A stretch of DNA of 64,000 nt from Atopobium sp. oral taxon 416 (GCF_018128285.1 NZ_CP072380.1:868001-932000), one strand, 5' to 3'. Positions 46,472-56,224 are shown, counted from the stretch's first letter. The notes: generated by a model from the sequence alone, not told the origin. Numbers and translations are program-made.

Positions 46472-47413
46472 ATGGGAAAGAAAATTGTGATTGCCCTCGG
46501 GGGCAACGCTTTGGGCAAGAACCTGCCGGAGCAGATGGTGGCGGTCAAGCACACCGCTAAGGCGATCGTCGACCTGATCGAAGAGGGCAACGAGGTCGTC
46601 GTGGCCCATGGCAACGGCCCGCAGGTGGGCATGATCCAGGAGGCCATGACTCAGCTCACCCGTTCCAACCCTGAGAAATACATCCCCTGCCCACTGTCGG
46701 TGTGCGTCGCAATGAGCCAGGGCTATATCGGCTACGACCTGCAGAACGCGCTGCGCGAGGAGATGCTCGACCGCGGCATCGATCGCGGCGCTGCAACCGT
46801 GCTGACCCAGGTTGAGGTCGACGAGAACGATCCGGCCTTTGAGCATCCCACGAAGCCGATCGGAGCATTCATGACAGAAGAGGAGGCTCAACAGCTCGTC
46901 CACGACCGTGGCTACAACGTCGTCGAGGACGCCGGCCGTGGTTGGCGCCGTGTGGTCGCAAGCCCGAAACCTCAGAATATCGTCGAGATCGATACGATCC
47001 GTTCCCTCGTGCAGACGAACCATGTGGTTATCGCCTGCGGTGGCGGCGGCATCCCGGTCTACACCACCCAGGGCCATCACCTCAAGGGCGCCGCCGCCGT
47101 GATCGATAAGGACTTCGCGGCAGCCCGTTTGGCCGAACAGCTCGACGCGGATGCCCTGATCATCCTGACCGCCGTTGAAAAGGTTGCGCTACACTTTGGG
47201 AAGCCGAACCAGCAGTGGCTCGATGAGCTCACCCCTGAGACGGCTGCGAAATACATCAGAGACGGAGAGTTCGCTCCCGGCTCCATGCTGCCGAAGGTCC
47301 AGGCCGCGCTGCAGTTTGCGCAGTCCGGGGAAGGCAGAACCTCCCTCATCACATTGCTCGACAAGGCGTCCGAGGGTATTCAGAGCAAGACCGGAACGGT
47401 GGTGCACGCTTAA
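46472..47413 (+). CDS. arcC: Carbamate kinase
   Basis: A 313-residue amino-acid-kinase-fold enzyme making ATP from carbamoyl phosphate and ADP. The nucleotide/phosphate motif VIALGGNAL opens the protein; AHGNGPQVG, ACGGGGIPV, VIDKDFAAARLAEQLDAD and FAPGSMLPKV-type (here EFAPGSMLPK) sequences follow. It lies directly after ygeW, the probable source of carbamoyl phosphate, so it is likely the energy-conserving step of the purine pathway. This corresponds to YqeA of the E. coli cluster. SD GAGAGG precedes the ATG. Confidence 0.93.
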   Translation: MGKKIVIALGGNALGKNLPEQMVAVKHTAKAIVDLIEEGNEVVVAHGNGPQVGMIQEAMTQLTRSNPEKYIPCPLSVCVAMSQGYIGYDLQNALREEMLDRGIDRGAATVLTQVEVDENDPAFEHPTKPIGAFMTEEEAQQLVHDRGYNVVEDAGRGWRRVVASPKPQNIVEIDTIRSLVQTNHVVIACGGGGIPVYTTQGHHLKGAAAVIDKDFAAARLAEQLDADALIILTAVEKVALHFGKPNQQWLDELTPETAAKYIRDGEFAPGSMLPKVQAALQFAQSGEGRTSLITLLDKASEGIQSKTGTVVHA

Positions 47414-47454
47414 GGCTCCACTGCACCGACGACGCAGTAAGGAGACTTTACGCT

Positions 47455-48402
47455 ATGACTCCATCCTCACACGTTTGGTTGGCGGACGATCTCAATCAGC
47501 GCTTCTTTGGCCCCGGCCCCTATGAGCTGCTGATGCGCGTCAAACGGACGCACAGCCTGAATGCTGCTTCCAAGGAGATGGGGATGGCCTACACCAAAGC
47601 TTGCCACCTGATCGACCATGCGGAGGAAGGGCTTGGTATCAAACTGCTCAACCGCCGGGCCGGCGGCGTCAGCGGCGGCGGATCCGTTCTTACCCCGGAG
47701 GGTGAGGATATCCTCGAGCGTTACGATGCTTGGAGCCAGACGATCCAGCGGGATATGGAAGCGAGCTTCTATACCTGCTTTGCGGGCATCAGGAATGTGA
47801 AGCCCTTGGGCTGTGTGGTCATGGCATCAGGGGTGGCGCATCGGTTCGGTCGGCAGAAGCTCCTGGAGCCCTTCCAGGGCGTTCCGGTCCTCAAACGTGT
47901 TGTGCAAGCGGCGCAGGCCAGTGTGTTTGACGTGGTCGTCGCCTCTCGGTGGGATGAGGTGAGGGCGCTCGCTCAGCAGAGTGGGGTTGCCGTAACCACC
48001 CCGCAAGGCAATGAGATCTCTAGCACGGTCCGTGCCGGCATCGAGGCCTTGGGGAAGCGTGCGGGGTACCTTTTCTTGGCGGGGGATCAGCCCCTCATCA
48101 CCACCGAGAGCCTCAATGCCCTTGCATCTGCGCTTGAGCGCCATCCCAAGAACGTCGTTCGGCTCTCCTGGGAGGGTAGTGTTGCGGCACCGGTCCTGTT
48201 CCCGGGCTACCTGGCGCAGGACTTGAGCAACCTCAAAGGGGATGTGGGTGGCTCCGCGCTGTTGAAGGCAAGGCCGGACTTGCGGCGGTCGACCGTACTC
48301 GTGGAGGCCGCCTCTGCGTTGGAAGTGAAAGATATTGATACCCCTCAGGCGCTGAGTGAGCTTGAGCAGGCGTTTGATTCTGAAACAGAGGAAAACAAGT
48401 AA
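47455..48402 (+). CDS. ModE-type HTH fused to a MocA-like molybdenum cofactor nucleotidyltransferase
   Basis: A 315-residue fusion. Residues 1 to about 105 form a ModE/LysR-like winged HTH (YELLMRVKRTHSLNAASKEMGMAYTKACHLIDHAEEGLG...LTPEGEDILERY). Residues about 118-310 form a MobA-like NTP transferase with a variant signature VVMASGVAHRFGRQKLLEPF and LAGDQPLITTES. MocA-type enzymes attach CMP to molybdopterin for xanthine-dehydrogenase-family enzymes. The HTH may sense molybdate or cofactor status and regulate, or may just be a structural relic. It sits between carbamate kinase and hydantoinase, tying cofactor supply to the pathway. Confidence 0.82.
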   Translation: MTPSSHVWLADDLNQRFFGPGPYELLMRVKRTHSLNAASKEMGMAYTKACHLIDHAEEGLGIKLLNRRAGGVSGGGSVLTPEGEDILERYDAWSQTIQRDMEASFYTCFAGIRNVKPLGCVVMASGVAHRFGRQKLLEPFQGVPVLKRVVQAAQASVFDVVVASRWDEVRALAQQSGVAVTTPQGNEISSTVRAGIEALGKRAGYLFLAGDQPLITTESLNALASALERHPKNVVRLSWEGSVAAPVLFPGYLAQDLSNLKGDVGGSALLKARPDLRRSTVLVEAASALEVKDIDTPQALSELEQAFDSETEENK

Positions 48403-48414
48403 AGGGGTAGCGCT

Positions 48415-49779
48415 ATGCAGGTTATTCGAGGTGGCGTGCTCGTCACGCCCAAGGGTTTGCGGTGCGGGGACGTAGTCCTCGACGGGGACCAGATCGTACA
48501 GGTCGGTGGCACCTATGCGCAGGCCGCAGACGATCAGGTATTTGATGCCACCGGATGCTACGTGTATCCGGGCTTTATCGATGCCCACACACATATGCAG
48601 TGCTGGACGGGCATGGACTGGACGGCGGATTCCTTTGAGACTGGAACGCGTGCGGCCGCCTGTGGTGGCACCACGACGATCGTGGACTACTGCACGCAGG
48701 ACAAGGGTATGACGCTGCATCAGGCACTGGACGAGTGGCACAAGCGCGCCGACGGTACCTGTATCGCTAACTATGCGTTCCACATGGCGATCGCGGACTG
48801 GAACGAGACCACCCGTGAGGAGCTGCCCGACATCTACGAGAAGGGCATCACCTCCTTCAAGTCCTACTTCGCCTATGACCACCTGAAGCTCGACGACGCA
48901 CAGACGATGGAGCTGCTTGAAGAGATCGGAAAGTTTGAAGGAATCCTCTGCGTCCACTGCGAAAACGGTGCCCTCGTCGATGCGCTGCAGAAGCGCGTCC
49001 TCGATGCTGGGATTGTCGGCCCTGAAGGCCATCCGCTGTCCCGCCCCAGCATCGTTGAGGCGGAGGCCATCTCGCGCCTGATGTACCTCTCTGAGCTCAC
49101 CGGTACCCGCGTGAACGTTGTACACTGCTCCACCAAGGAAGGCTTGGAGCAGGTCCGCATGGCGCGTAAGCGCGGTGTGAGGGTCAACCTGGAGACCTGT
49201 CCGCAGTACTTGCTGCTCGACGATACCCGCTACTTCGAGCAGGGGGACGACGGGTTTGCCGGCGCCAAGTACGTGATGAGCCCACCGTTGAGAAAGCCGA
49301 TGGATATCGCGGCGCTGCGTGAAGCGGTCGAGGACGGTGAGATCGATCAGATCTCAACCGACCACTGCTCCTTCAATCTACATGGACAGAAGGACCGCAG
49401 CCGCGGCGACTTCACCAAGATCCCGAACGGTGGTCCGGGCGTTGAGCACCGCCCGGCGCTGATCATGACGAGCTTCGCGGAGAAGCTGGGACCCATGGAC
49501 TTCCTCAAGCTCTTGAGCGAGGGCCAGGCGAAGGTCTTCAGCATGTATCCGAAGAAGGGTGCGTTGGCCGTGGGATCCGATGCAGATATCTGCGTGTGGA
49601 ACCCGAACGTTGAGTGGACCATCAGCACAAAGAACCAGCATCAAAACGTTGACTACACTCCCTATGAGGACTTTGAGGTCAACGGCAAACCTAGATATGT
49701 CTTCATTAACGGCGAGCTTGCAGTCAGGGATGGGGAGCCTCTGGACAACAAACCCGGCCGGTATGTAGCTCGTTCATGA
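48415..49779 (+). CDS. hydA: Dihydropyrimidinase/hydantoinase-type amidohydrolase
   Basis: A 454-residue cyclic-amide hydrolase (YgeZ type). Zinc ligands H58 and H60 are in GFIDAHTHMQ, the carbamylated lysine is in SFKSYFAYD near residue 148, and CENGALVD, VHCSTKE and DHCSF complete the site. It probably opens a hydantoin- or imidazole-like ring formed during purine degradation. The start is 12 bases after the ModE/MocA gene with SD AGGGG, so the two are co-transcribed. Tight specificity cannot be predicted. Confidence 0.88.
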   Translation: MQVIRGGVLVTPKGLRCGDVVLDGDQIVQVGGTYAQAADDQVFDATGCYVYPGFIDAHTHMQCWTGMDWTADSFETGTRAAACGGTTTIVDYCTQDKGMTLHQALDEWHKRADGTCIANYAFHMAIADWNETTREELPDIYEKGITSFKSYFAYDHLKLDDAQTMELLEEIGKFEGILCVHCENGALVDALQKRVLDAGIVGPEGHPLSRPSIVEAEAISRLMYLSELTGTRVNVVHCSTKEGLEQVRMARKRGVRVNLETCPQYLLLDDTRYFEQGDDGFAGAKYVMSPPLRKPMDIAALREAVEDGEIDQISTDHCSFNLHGQKDRSRGDFTKIPNGGPGVEHRPALIMTSFAEKLGPMDFLKLLSEGQAKVFSMYPKKGALAVGSDADICVWNPNVEWTISTKNQHQNVDYTPYEDFEVNGKPRYVFINGELAVRDGEPLDNKPGRYVARS

Positions 49780-49825
49780 TGGGTAAGTAATAATTTTGAC
49801 TAGCGAGGACAAAGGAGCGTTATTC

Positions 49826-50209
49826 ATGAGCAAGAAAGCAATCGTTACCGACAAAGCACCTGCAGCACTGGGCCCCTATTCCGCCGCCGTTGAAGCTGGC
49901 AACACCATCCATGTCTCCGGCCAGCTCGGCATCGACCCAGTTACCAACAAGCTCGCAGGTGACGATGTGGACAGCCAGACCCGTCAGAGTCTGACGAACA
50001 TCGAGAACATCCTCGAGGCTGCCGGCTCTTCCATGGCAGACGTTGTTGAGTCCGAGGTCCTCCTCACCGATATCAACGACTTTGACGCAATGAACAAGGT
50101 CTATGGTGAGTTTTTCGAGGCTCCCTATCCTTCCCGCTGCGCTTTCCAGGTTGTTGCACTTCCGGGCAATAGCAAAGTCGAGATCAAGGTTATCGCTGTT
50201 AAGGGGTAG
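49826..50209 (+). CDS. ridA: RidA-family reactive enamine/imine deaminase
   Basis: A 127-residue YjgF/YER057c/UK114 protein. GPYSAAVEAGNTIHVSGQLGIDP is the N-terminal signature, and the substrate-binding arginine is in the PSRCAFQVV stretch. RidA hydrolyses 2-aminoacrylate released by PLP lyases; diaminopropionate ammonia-lyase makes exactly such an intermediate, giving a clear reason for its place in this cluster. The ATG behind AAAGGAGCG was chosen over a non-ATG frame 30 bases upstream. Confidence 0.92.
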   Translation: MSKKAIVTDKAPAALGPYSAAVEAGNTIHVSGQLGIDPVTNKLAGDDVDSQTRQSLTNIENILEAAGSSMADVVESEVLLTDINDFDAMNKVYGEFFEAPYPSRCAFQVVALPGNSKVEIKVIAVKG

Positions 50210-50240
50210 TTCTCCTACCGAAAAGGGTTATTGTTATGAG

Positions 50241-50270
50241 AGCTTACCAGCGCGTCTGGTAGGTTCTTTT
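50241..50270 (+). terminator. Terminator between ridA and guaD
   Basis: GCTTACCAG pairs with CTGGTAGG around CGCGT, followed by TTCTTTT. An ATG at 50272 lies in its tail, one reason to prefer the later guaD start. Confidence 0.75.
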
Positions 50271-50307
50271 CATGTGTCGAGCTTTATACGGAAAGGCACG
50301 TGCCATC

Positions 50308-51597
50308 GTGAGTTGTCCTGATTTCGTCCTTAAAGGTGACATCGTTTGGGCCAGATATCCCGATGAACTGAAGTGTTTTCCGGACGGGTATCTGATCGTG
50401 AAAGGCGGTGTCACACAGGGCGTGTTCAATGACATACCGTGGGAGTACCGTGATTATCCGCTGATCGACTACACCGGCATGCTCGTTGTTCCCGGTTTGA
50501 ACGATATCCACCTGCATGCACCCCAGTACAACTTCCGTGGTATCGGTATGGACCTCGAGCTCCTCGATTGGCTCAACATCCATGCTTTCCCGGAGGAAAC
50601 TAAGTTCGCAGACCTCGACTATGCGAAGCGCTCCTACAAGAACTTTGTACGCAACCTCAGACGCTCCTACACGACCCGCGCCACGATCTTTGCGACGATG
50701 CATATGGACGCCACTCTCGAGCTGATGGATTTGCTTGAAACCTCAGGGCTCAAGACGATGGTAGGCAAAGTCAGTATGGACCGCAACAGCCCCGACTATC
50801 TGAGGGAGCAGGATGCTCAAACCAGCCTCAAGGAGACTGTACGCTGGCTCAACGCAGTCAATGAGCGAAACTATCTCAATACCCAGCCGATCCTGACGCC
50901 ACGGTTTACCCCATCGTGCACTGATGAGCTGATGAAAGGATTGGGAAACCTGAGGCACGACTGGCAGCTTCCCCTCCAGTCACATCTGTCAGAGAACCTC
51001 TCTGAGATCGATTGGGTCAAAGAGCTCTGCCCTTGGTCGAGCTGCTACGGTGAGACCTACGAACACTTTGGTGAGTTAGCTGGGGAGGAGCCGGTGATCA
51101 TGGCGCACTGCAACTGGTCCTCCGACGAGGAGATTGAGATCCTAAAGCGCAATGACGTCACGATCGCCCACTGTCCTCAGTCCAATGCACAGCTCGCCTC
51201 CGGCATCGCGCCGATCCGCCGCTACCTGAACGAAGACATGCAAGTGGGCCTCGGAACCGATATTGCCGGTGGCGCGTCCTTGAATATGTTCCGTGCCTGT
51301 GCGGATGCGGTTATGGTATCAAAGCTGCGCTGGCGTATGGTGGATCAAGATCTTTCGCCGCTCACAACCACTGAAGCCTTCTACCTGGCTACCCAAGGTG
51401 GCGGGCAGGTCTATGGGAAGGTCGGCTCCTTTGATTGGGGATACGACGCCGACATCCTTGTGCTGGACGATTCGGCACTTGCGACACCGCTTGAGCTCAC
51501 CTTGTCGCAGCGTTTTGAACGTTATATGTATCTGGCAGATGAGGGCGGCCATCTCGTTGATAAATTCGTTGCCGGACAGAGGATCGATCTCTCGTAG
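50308..51597 (+). CDS. guaD: Guanine deaminase
   Basis: A 429-residue zinc amidohydrolase converting guanine to xanthine and ammonia. Diagnostic sites are PGLNDIHLHAPQYNFRG (H-x-H), RFTPSC, QSHLSE, AHCNW and LGTDIAGG. The GTG start, giving MSCPDFVLKG, was preferred because GGAAAGG lies upstream; an ATG 36 bases earlier is inside a terminator tail. It feeds xanthine to the molybdenum hydroxylases. Its own terminators on either side suggest a separate transcript. Confidence 0.88.
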   Translation: MSCPDFVLKGDIVWARYPDELKCFPDGYLIVKGGVTQGVFNDIPWEYRDYPLIDYTGMLVVPGLNDIHLHAPQYNFRGIGMDLELLDWLNIHAFPEETKFADLDYAKRSYKNFVRNLRRSYTTRATIFATMHMDATLELMDLLETSGLKTMVGKVSMDRNSPDYLREQDAQTSLKETVRWLNAVNERNYLNTQPILTPRFTPSCTDELMKGLGNLRHDWQLPLQSHLSENLSEIDWVKELCPWSSCYGETYEHFGELAGEEPVIMAHCNWSSDEEIEILKRNDVTIAHCPQSNAQLASGIAPIRRYLNEDMQVGLGTDIAGGASLNMFRACADAVMVSKLRWRMVDQDLSPLTTTEAFYLATQGGGQVYGKVGSFDWGYDADILVLDDSALATPLELTLSQRFERYMYLADEGGHLVDKFVAGQRIDLS

Positions 51598-51621
51598 CAT
51601 ATTGGTCATCGAACGCGATCT

Positions 51622-51658
51622 GCAGGCTCCGCGAGCGAGAACGGAGCCTGCATGCTTT
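51622..51658 (+). terminator. Terminator after guaD
   Basis: GCAGGCTCCG (51622-51631) and CGGAGCCTGC (51642-51651) form a perfect 10-bp stem followed by ATGCTTTT. Confidence 0.85.
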
Positions 51659-51776
51659 TGAGAGAGAAGATAGATAGCACCGTACTTTGCAGAGGCGGTC
51701 GGGTTTAACGTTCTAAGAAGATAGAATATCAAGTGTGATTTCTCATCAGGGGGCCTGGATATTTTTCCGGATCTAG

Positions 51777-53119
51777 GGAAACGATGATTAATTCGCCTCG
51801 ATGAGGTAGCTGGAGCCACACGCTGTATGACATCGGCTCAAAATGTCTCGAACCACGCAGCTCCCATATCCACATAGATGCCTATCTGTCTTCTGGATAT
51901 GGTATAGCTACATCCACGTATTCCTGCATATCCAAAAGACAGATATGGGTAGCCTGATGAGCTTTCAAGACCTTAAATCCTAAGGTAAAAGGAGAAAGAT
52001 CAGGCAAGAGGCACACCTGGAGCGGATGGATACAATCGTTGTGTGGGATAGCTGGATTGCACTGGTAGATACCAGCTACCACGGACAGGCTCCTGTCAGG
52101 CATGTGCGCGCTGCAAAGGCGAAGCTTAGGATGTATCCTGCTTTAGGTTATGTTTGCTCTCTTAAGACGAGAGAACCTAAGGATGCTATCCTGGATTGTC
52201 GGTCCTATCAGCGCTTCTGTGCACGCAGACCTCATGCAAGCGCAGGTACCAGATGCGACGACACTTGCGAAATTCCGCCATAGCCTTAAAGCGAGAGGAG
52301 TTCGGTAAAGCTTGTGCTTCACGCCTGAACTTAGAAGCTCGAAAAGGCAGGGATCACGGCGCGGGGTGGCTCCATGGTGGATGTGACCTTCACCTGGGCC
52401 CTAAAGCTCCACGAAGAACAAGGACCATGCGCGTAACCCTTAAAGCGCACCAGTCCAAGAAAGGGAAGACCTGGCGTATCTGATACAAGGCGCATATCGG
52501 CGTGGATGCCGCAGGTGGCCTTGTGCATGGTGTGGAGACGATCGCCTAGAATGTATCCGACATATCCTGTGGCACACGCACTCGTAAGGGAGTATGACAG
52601 GTTCTGCTGCGCAGACTTTAGGCTATATAGGTATAGCGAAGCGCCCTTAAGGACGCATAAAGACCCACACCTCTCATCTATGCGCTAAAGCGTTGCTAAG
52701 GAAGCCTTTGACTAGAGAGGGCCTTGCCTGTGCGCTCTTGTCCGAAAAAGGCATCGAGTCCAGGAAGGCATCCGGCCGCTTAAAGGTAGAGCATCCCTTC
52801 CTTATCGTGAAGCGGCGCTTCGGCCCCTTAAGGAAGCGCTACAGGGGATAGAGAAGACCTCCTGTATGCTCAAGTCTTTCTTGCCCTTGCAAACCTTACC
52901 CATGTGCATCTTTTGCCGGCAGGCTGCACCTCCCGGTTCCCAGAGTCGCTTGATCCGTCTTGGAGCCTTATTGCGGTGCATGGGGCAGGACGGATGTAAG
53001 GATGGCGGCTCCTGTACGTGCTGGATGAGCATCCTTTCCCGCCTTTCCCGCATGCCGGCCTAGAAAGGCTGTGTGGCCGGTCCTCTCTGACACGTTATGG
53101 GGCATTAATCATCGTTTCC
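51777..53119 (+). mobile_element. IS5-type element, copy 2 (decayed, inverted relative to copy 1)
   Basis: Bounded by GGAAACGATGATTAAT repeats and CTAG duplications (51773-51776, 53120-53123). Plus-strand fragments [21 protein letters not shown] and AHIGVDA-like pieces match copy 1, with independent frameshifts. At 1343 bp it is almost the same length as copy 1 (1341 bp). The two inverted copies enclose the PTS-distal remnants, the AmmeMemoRadiSam genes and the ygeY-guaD genes, about 11.5 kb. Confidence 0.85.
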
Positions 53120-53191
53120 CTAGAGAACATACAGAAGAAGCGCTACCGGATTGTCTTCGATGGTGCTTCTGTCTTTGCTTTGCTCCTACAG

Positions 53192-54928
53192 TCACATGCT
53201 AATGGTATAGAGGGCATGGAAGTAGCCCTCAGGCTCTGCTATGAGCTCGTCGAAGGTGCCTTCTTCGCAGACCTTGCCGTCTTTCAGAACTGTGATGCTG
53301 TCAAAACTCTTGAGGAGTCCTGCATCGAGCCTATGTGTCACCATGATCCTCGTCGTGCCGGAAAGCCCCAGGACCGCTCGTGTGACCTGATCTGCGGTCC
53401 TCTGGTCGAGGGCACTTGTTGCCTCGTCGAAGAGAAGCGTCCTTGCTCCATGGAGCAGAGCTCTTGCTATGCAGACACGCTGGCGCTCGCCGCCCGAGAG
53501 GTTGGCTCCTTCCTCGCCGCACTGGTAGTCGAGCCCATGTGCTGCTACGAAGTCGGCGAGCCCCGCGCGCTCGATAGCGGAGGAGAGGGCATCCTCGTCT
53601 GCATCGCCGAACATCGTGATGTTGTCCTTCAAGCTGGTATCGAAGAGGAAAGTATTCTGGCTCACGAGCGACTCTGTCCCGTAGAGGGAGTCGAGGCTGA
53701 TATCATGGAGCTCGGACCCATCGAAGGCGACCTTGCCTTCATAGCTCCTGTGTGCACCCATGAGGAGCGAAAGGAGCGTCGATTTTCCTGAACCCGATGC
53801 TCCTACCACGGCATAGCACTTTCCAGCCTCAAACTCTGCCGTGATGCCTTTGAGGACGGGGTTTCCTTCCTCGTAGCCGAAGGAGACATCCTGAAGCGTG
53901 ATGTCCTGCGGAAGCTCTGGTGTGAGTGCAAGAGTTCCCTCTTCTGTCTGGGCATGCTCGAGTTCTTGGGCAAGCTTTTCGCAGAGCGCCTTGGAGGCCT
54001 TTCTGGCTGCAAAGATGGACGGAAGGTCGGCAATGGGGATGTGGATATAGTTCATGAGTTGCGTCACCATCATGATGCCGCCGATCGTTATCGCCTGCTG
54101 CGTCACGCAGAGCCAGGCGCCGAAGAAGAGAACTGATATCTGGGAGATAGAGCCTGTCGTCTCTGCCACAGCCATGATTGCCTTCTCGCAGCGGCGCTTT
54201 GCCTGTTTGGCATCTTCGAGCTCAGTGTTGGCAGCAAGGAAGCGTCTCTCTGTGGGCTTTTCTGCCTTGAAGCTCTTGATCTGCGCAAAGCCTGCGATTA
54301 TGTCATGAACTGCTGCGACGAAATGTCCCATCTCATCCGAGATGGCCTTCTGGCGCGGAGCCAGGCGCTTGCCAGAGACGACAGAGATCCAAAGCGACAG
54401 CACGGCGCAGACGATGGCCCAGGTAGCCAGAGGCACGCTCTCCACGAAGAGGAGAATCACAGCAGAGATGAACATCGGGATGTCTGTTGCTAAGGTCTCG
54501 ATCTTCTCGAGATAGGTCGTCTCGATCGTCGTGATGTCGTTCGTGAAAGCAGATTCGTAGATAGAGGCTCCGCCTTGGTCGAAGGCGCCGATGCCCTTGT
54601 CGAGCAGCTTTGCGAAGGAGTGCGTGCGCAAGTTCATGACAGCACGCCTCAAAGATGCCGGTTCGGCCTGCCTCAGAAGGAGCGTATCGACAAGTTCGAA
54701 GCCTATCGAGAGGGCTGCAAGGATGGCGGAGAACCTGAGCTGCTCCAGGGAGTTCGAGGCGATAGCATCGAGGATGAGCTTCACGACCCAGGAGAAGAAG
54801 CTCCCGATGAGGCCTTCGAAGATGCCAAGCGCTATGACGGCAGCAAGGAGCAGATGGTTGTGCTCGAGCATCGATGCCCAAAGCTCGCTCTCCAGCCCGT
54901 CATCTGTGGCAGAGGCTGCTTGTTTCAT
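53192..54928 (-). CDS. ABC exporter, fused membrane and ATPase domains
   Basis: A 578-residue half-transporter. The N-terminal ABC exporter membrane domain has six hydrophobic segments (residues about 25-320); the nucleotide-binding domain has Walker A GASGSGKST near 385, signature LSGGERQRVC, Walker B TLLFDEATSALD and the switch His in MVTHRLD. It resembles lipid/peptide/drug exporters of the MsbA/MdlB type. As a homodimer it could work alone. It follows the XRE regulator gene by 36 bases and is probably controlled by it. Substrate unknown. Confidence 0.88.
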   Translation of the reverse strand: MKQAASATDDGLESELWASMLEHNHLLLAAVIALGIFEGLIGSFFSWVVKLILDAIASNSLEQLRFSAILAALSIGFELVDTLLLRQAEPASLRRAVMNLRTHSFAKLLDKGIGAFDQGGASIYESAFTNDITTIETTYLEKIETLATDIPMFISAVILLFVESVPLATWAIVCAVLSLWISVVSGKRLAPRQKAISDEMGHFVAAVHDIIAGFAQIKSFKAEKPTERRFLAANTELEDAKQAKRRCEKAIMAVAETTGSISQISVLFFGAWLCVTQQAITIGGIMMVTQLMNYIHIPIADLPSIFAARKASKALCEKLAQELEHAQTEEGTLALTPELPQDITLQDVSFGYEEGNPVLKGITAEFEAGKCYAVVGASGSGKSTLLSLLMGAHRSYEGKVAFDGSELHDISLDSLYGTESLVSQNTFLFDTSLKDNITMFGDADEDALSSAIERAGLADFVAAHGLDYQCGEEGANLSGGERQRVCIARALLHGARTLLFDEATSALDQRTADQVTRAVLGLSGTTRIMVTHRLDAGLLKSFDSITVLKDGKVCEEGTFDELIAEPEGYFHALYTISM

Positions 54929-54964
54929 GGCTATGCCTTTCTTGTGGAATGATATGAAGCGTCG

Positions 54965-55606
54965 CTAGTCGATCCAGATGCGGACGTGGTCTCCGCCATC
55001 CTCCATATCAACGAGCGTGCCTGCCTCGGAGAAGTCCATGGCGGAAGCGGCGCTGGAAAGATCGACGCCGAGGCCTTCAAGGCCTGAGATGCTCGAGACG
55101 CCGCTCTTGAGGAGACCTTTTGCGAGGAAGAGCGGGATATTGAGGTTCACGACCTCGTCGGGGTCGTCGCCGTCGATGCACTGGATATGCATGGTCTTTG
55201 GTCTCTCGGGGGGCGTGTGTACCTCTTCGCTGTCATCTGCATCCTTGCCAGAAAGGATGAGAGAGATCGGTCCCCTGCGCTTCTTCGGGGATGGCTGGAC
55301 CTCGACGTTTCCTGGCTCAGACTCGGGTTCTGCCTCCTCTGTGGCAGACACAGAAGGAGTCTCTTCCTCTTTCTTGTTCTCTGCCGGCGCCGTAGTAGGT
55401 CCTGCCCCGAGGAGCTCGTCGGTCGTTGTGCCGAGGAATTTTGCCAAAGGCACGAGCAAGCTGATGTCAGGGTAGTTCTGGTCATGCTCCCATTTGCTCA
55501 CAGCCTGGGCGCTCACGCCCATCTCACGGGCGAGATGTTCCTGTGTCATGCCGTGCTCGATGCGCAGTCTCGCGATGCGCCTTCCCATGGTCTCTTTCTC
55601 AGACAT
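54965..55606 (-). CDS. XRE-family regulator with acidic linker and C-terminal sensor-like domain
   Basis: A 213-residue protein. Residues 8-62 form a Cro/CI-type HTH (RIARLRIEHGMTQEHLAREMGVSAQAVSKWEHDQNYPD). A Pro/Glu-rich linker (about 70-115) leads to a C-terminal part with a hydrophobic stretch (VNLNIPLFLAKGLLKSG) and an acidic end. This layout occurs in regulators next to ABC exporters. SD GGGAGAG precedes the ATG. It is the first gene of a two-gene operon with the exporter and may repress it. Confidence 0.85.
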   Translation of the reverse strand: MSEKETMGRRIARLRIEHGMTQEHLAREMGVSAQAVSKWEHDQNYPDISLLVPLAKFLGTTTDELLGAGPTTAPAENKKEEETPSVSATEEAEPESEPGNVEVQPSPKKRRGPISLILSGKDADDSEEVHTPPERPKTMHIQCIDGDDPDEVVNLNIPLFLAKGLLKSGVSSISGLEGLGVDLSSAASAMDFSEAGTLVDMEDGGDHVRIWID

Positions 55607-55904
55607 TGCTCTCTCCCTCTATATGGCCCGCTGCGGCACCTGCCGCATGGGTTCTGGTTTCATCTTCTTGGGCGACGTCCTTTTCATGTTCCATTCTGAC
55701 GGGTTGGCAGGATGGTGCAATGACGGAAGGGTTGATGTGGCTCGAGACGCTCTCAACCATGGCTCAACTCTCGGTTGAATGAGCAGCTCATAGGCTCCAA
55801 ATGTCCAATCTGCTGCAAAATCAGCCGATGCAACAAGTAACCAAGGTTTCGTCCGTGCCATACGCATGTGTGCGCAGGTGCAAGGAAGCTCTGATAGTAT
55901 GGAA

Positions 55905-56224
55905 GAAGTAGAGCCGGCTTGGGTGGAGCAAAGCTGGGCTGCGCATGAGGGCAGGTCTTTGCGCTTAGAATTCCCAAGCTCGCAGGGTCAGGCTCGCTGC
56001 TGCTTGGACTGCAGCCTTCATGAGCTATCCGGAATCTTTCTGGGGCGAATCTTCAGAGCAAGTACAACGTGACCCCGCAGAAGACCTCCAGCAGGCACTT
56101 TCAGCCTAGGCGCTTGCGAGGCCTGCGGTTGAGGGTATCGTGCACCTCCTGGACCTCTTCGCCGCTCACGTCGTCCAGGGATCTGCCCTTCGAGAAGAAG
56201 TCGCGAAGGAGCCCGTTGGTGTTC
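55905..56224. repeat. 320-bp direct repeat flanking an IS1634-family element, left copy
   Basis: This stretch, part of an IS30-type transposase remnant, is repeated without visible difference at 58204-58523. The copies immediately abut the ends of the IS1634-family element, so they read as an unusually long target-site duplication. That is a reported property of IS1634 and IS1549. Confidence 0.88.

Noticed and set aside
47827-49125. 432-codon antisense frame over the ModE/MocA and hydantoinase genes
   Set aside because: Shadow of GC-rich coding DNA; no SD or domain support.
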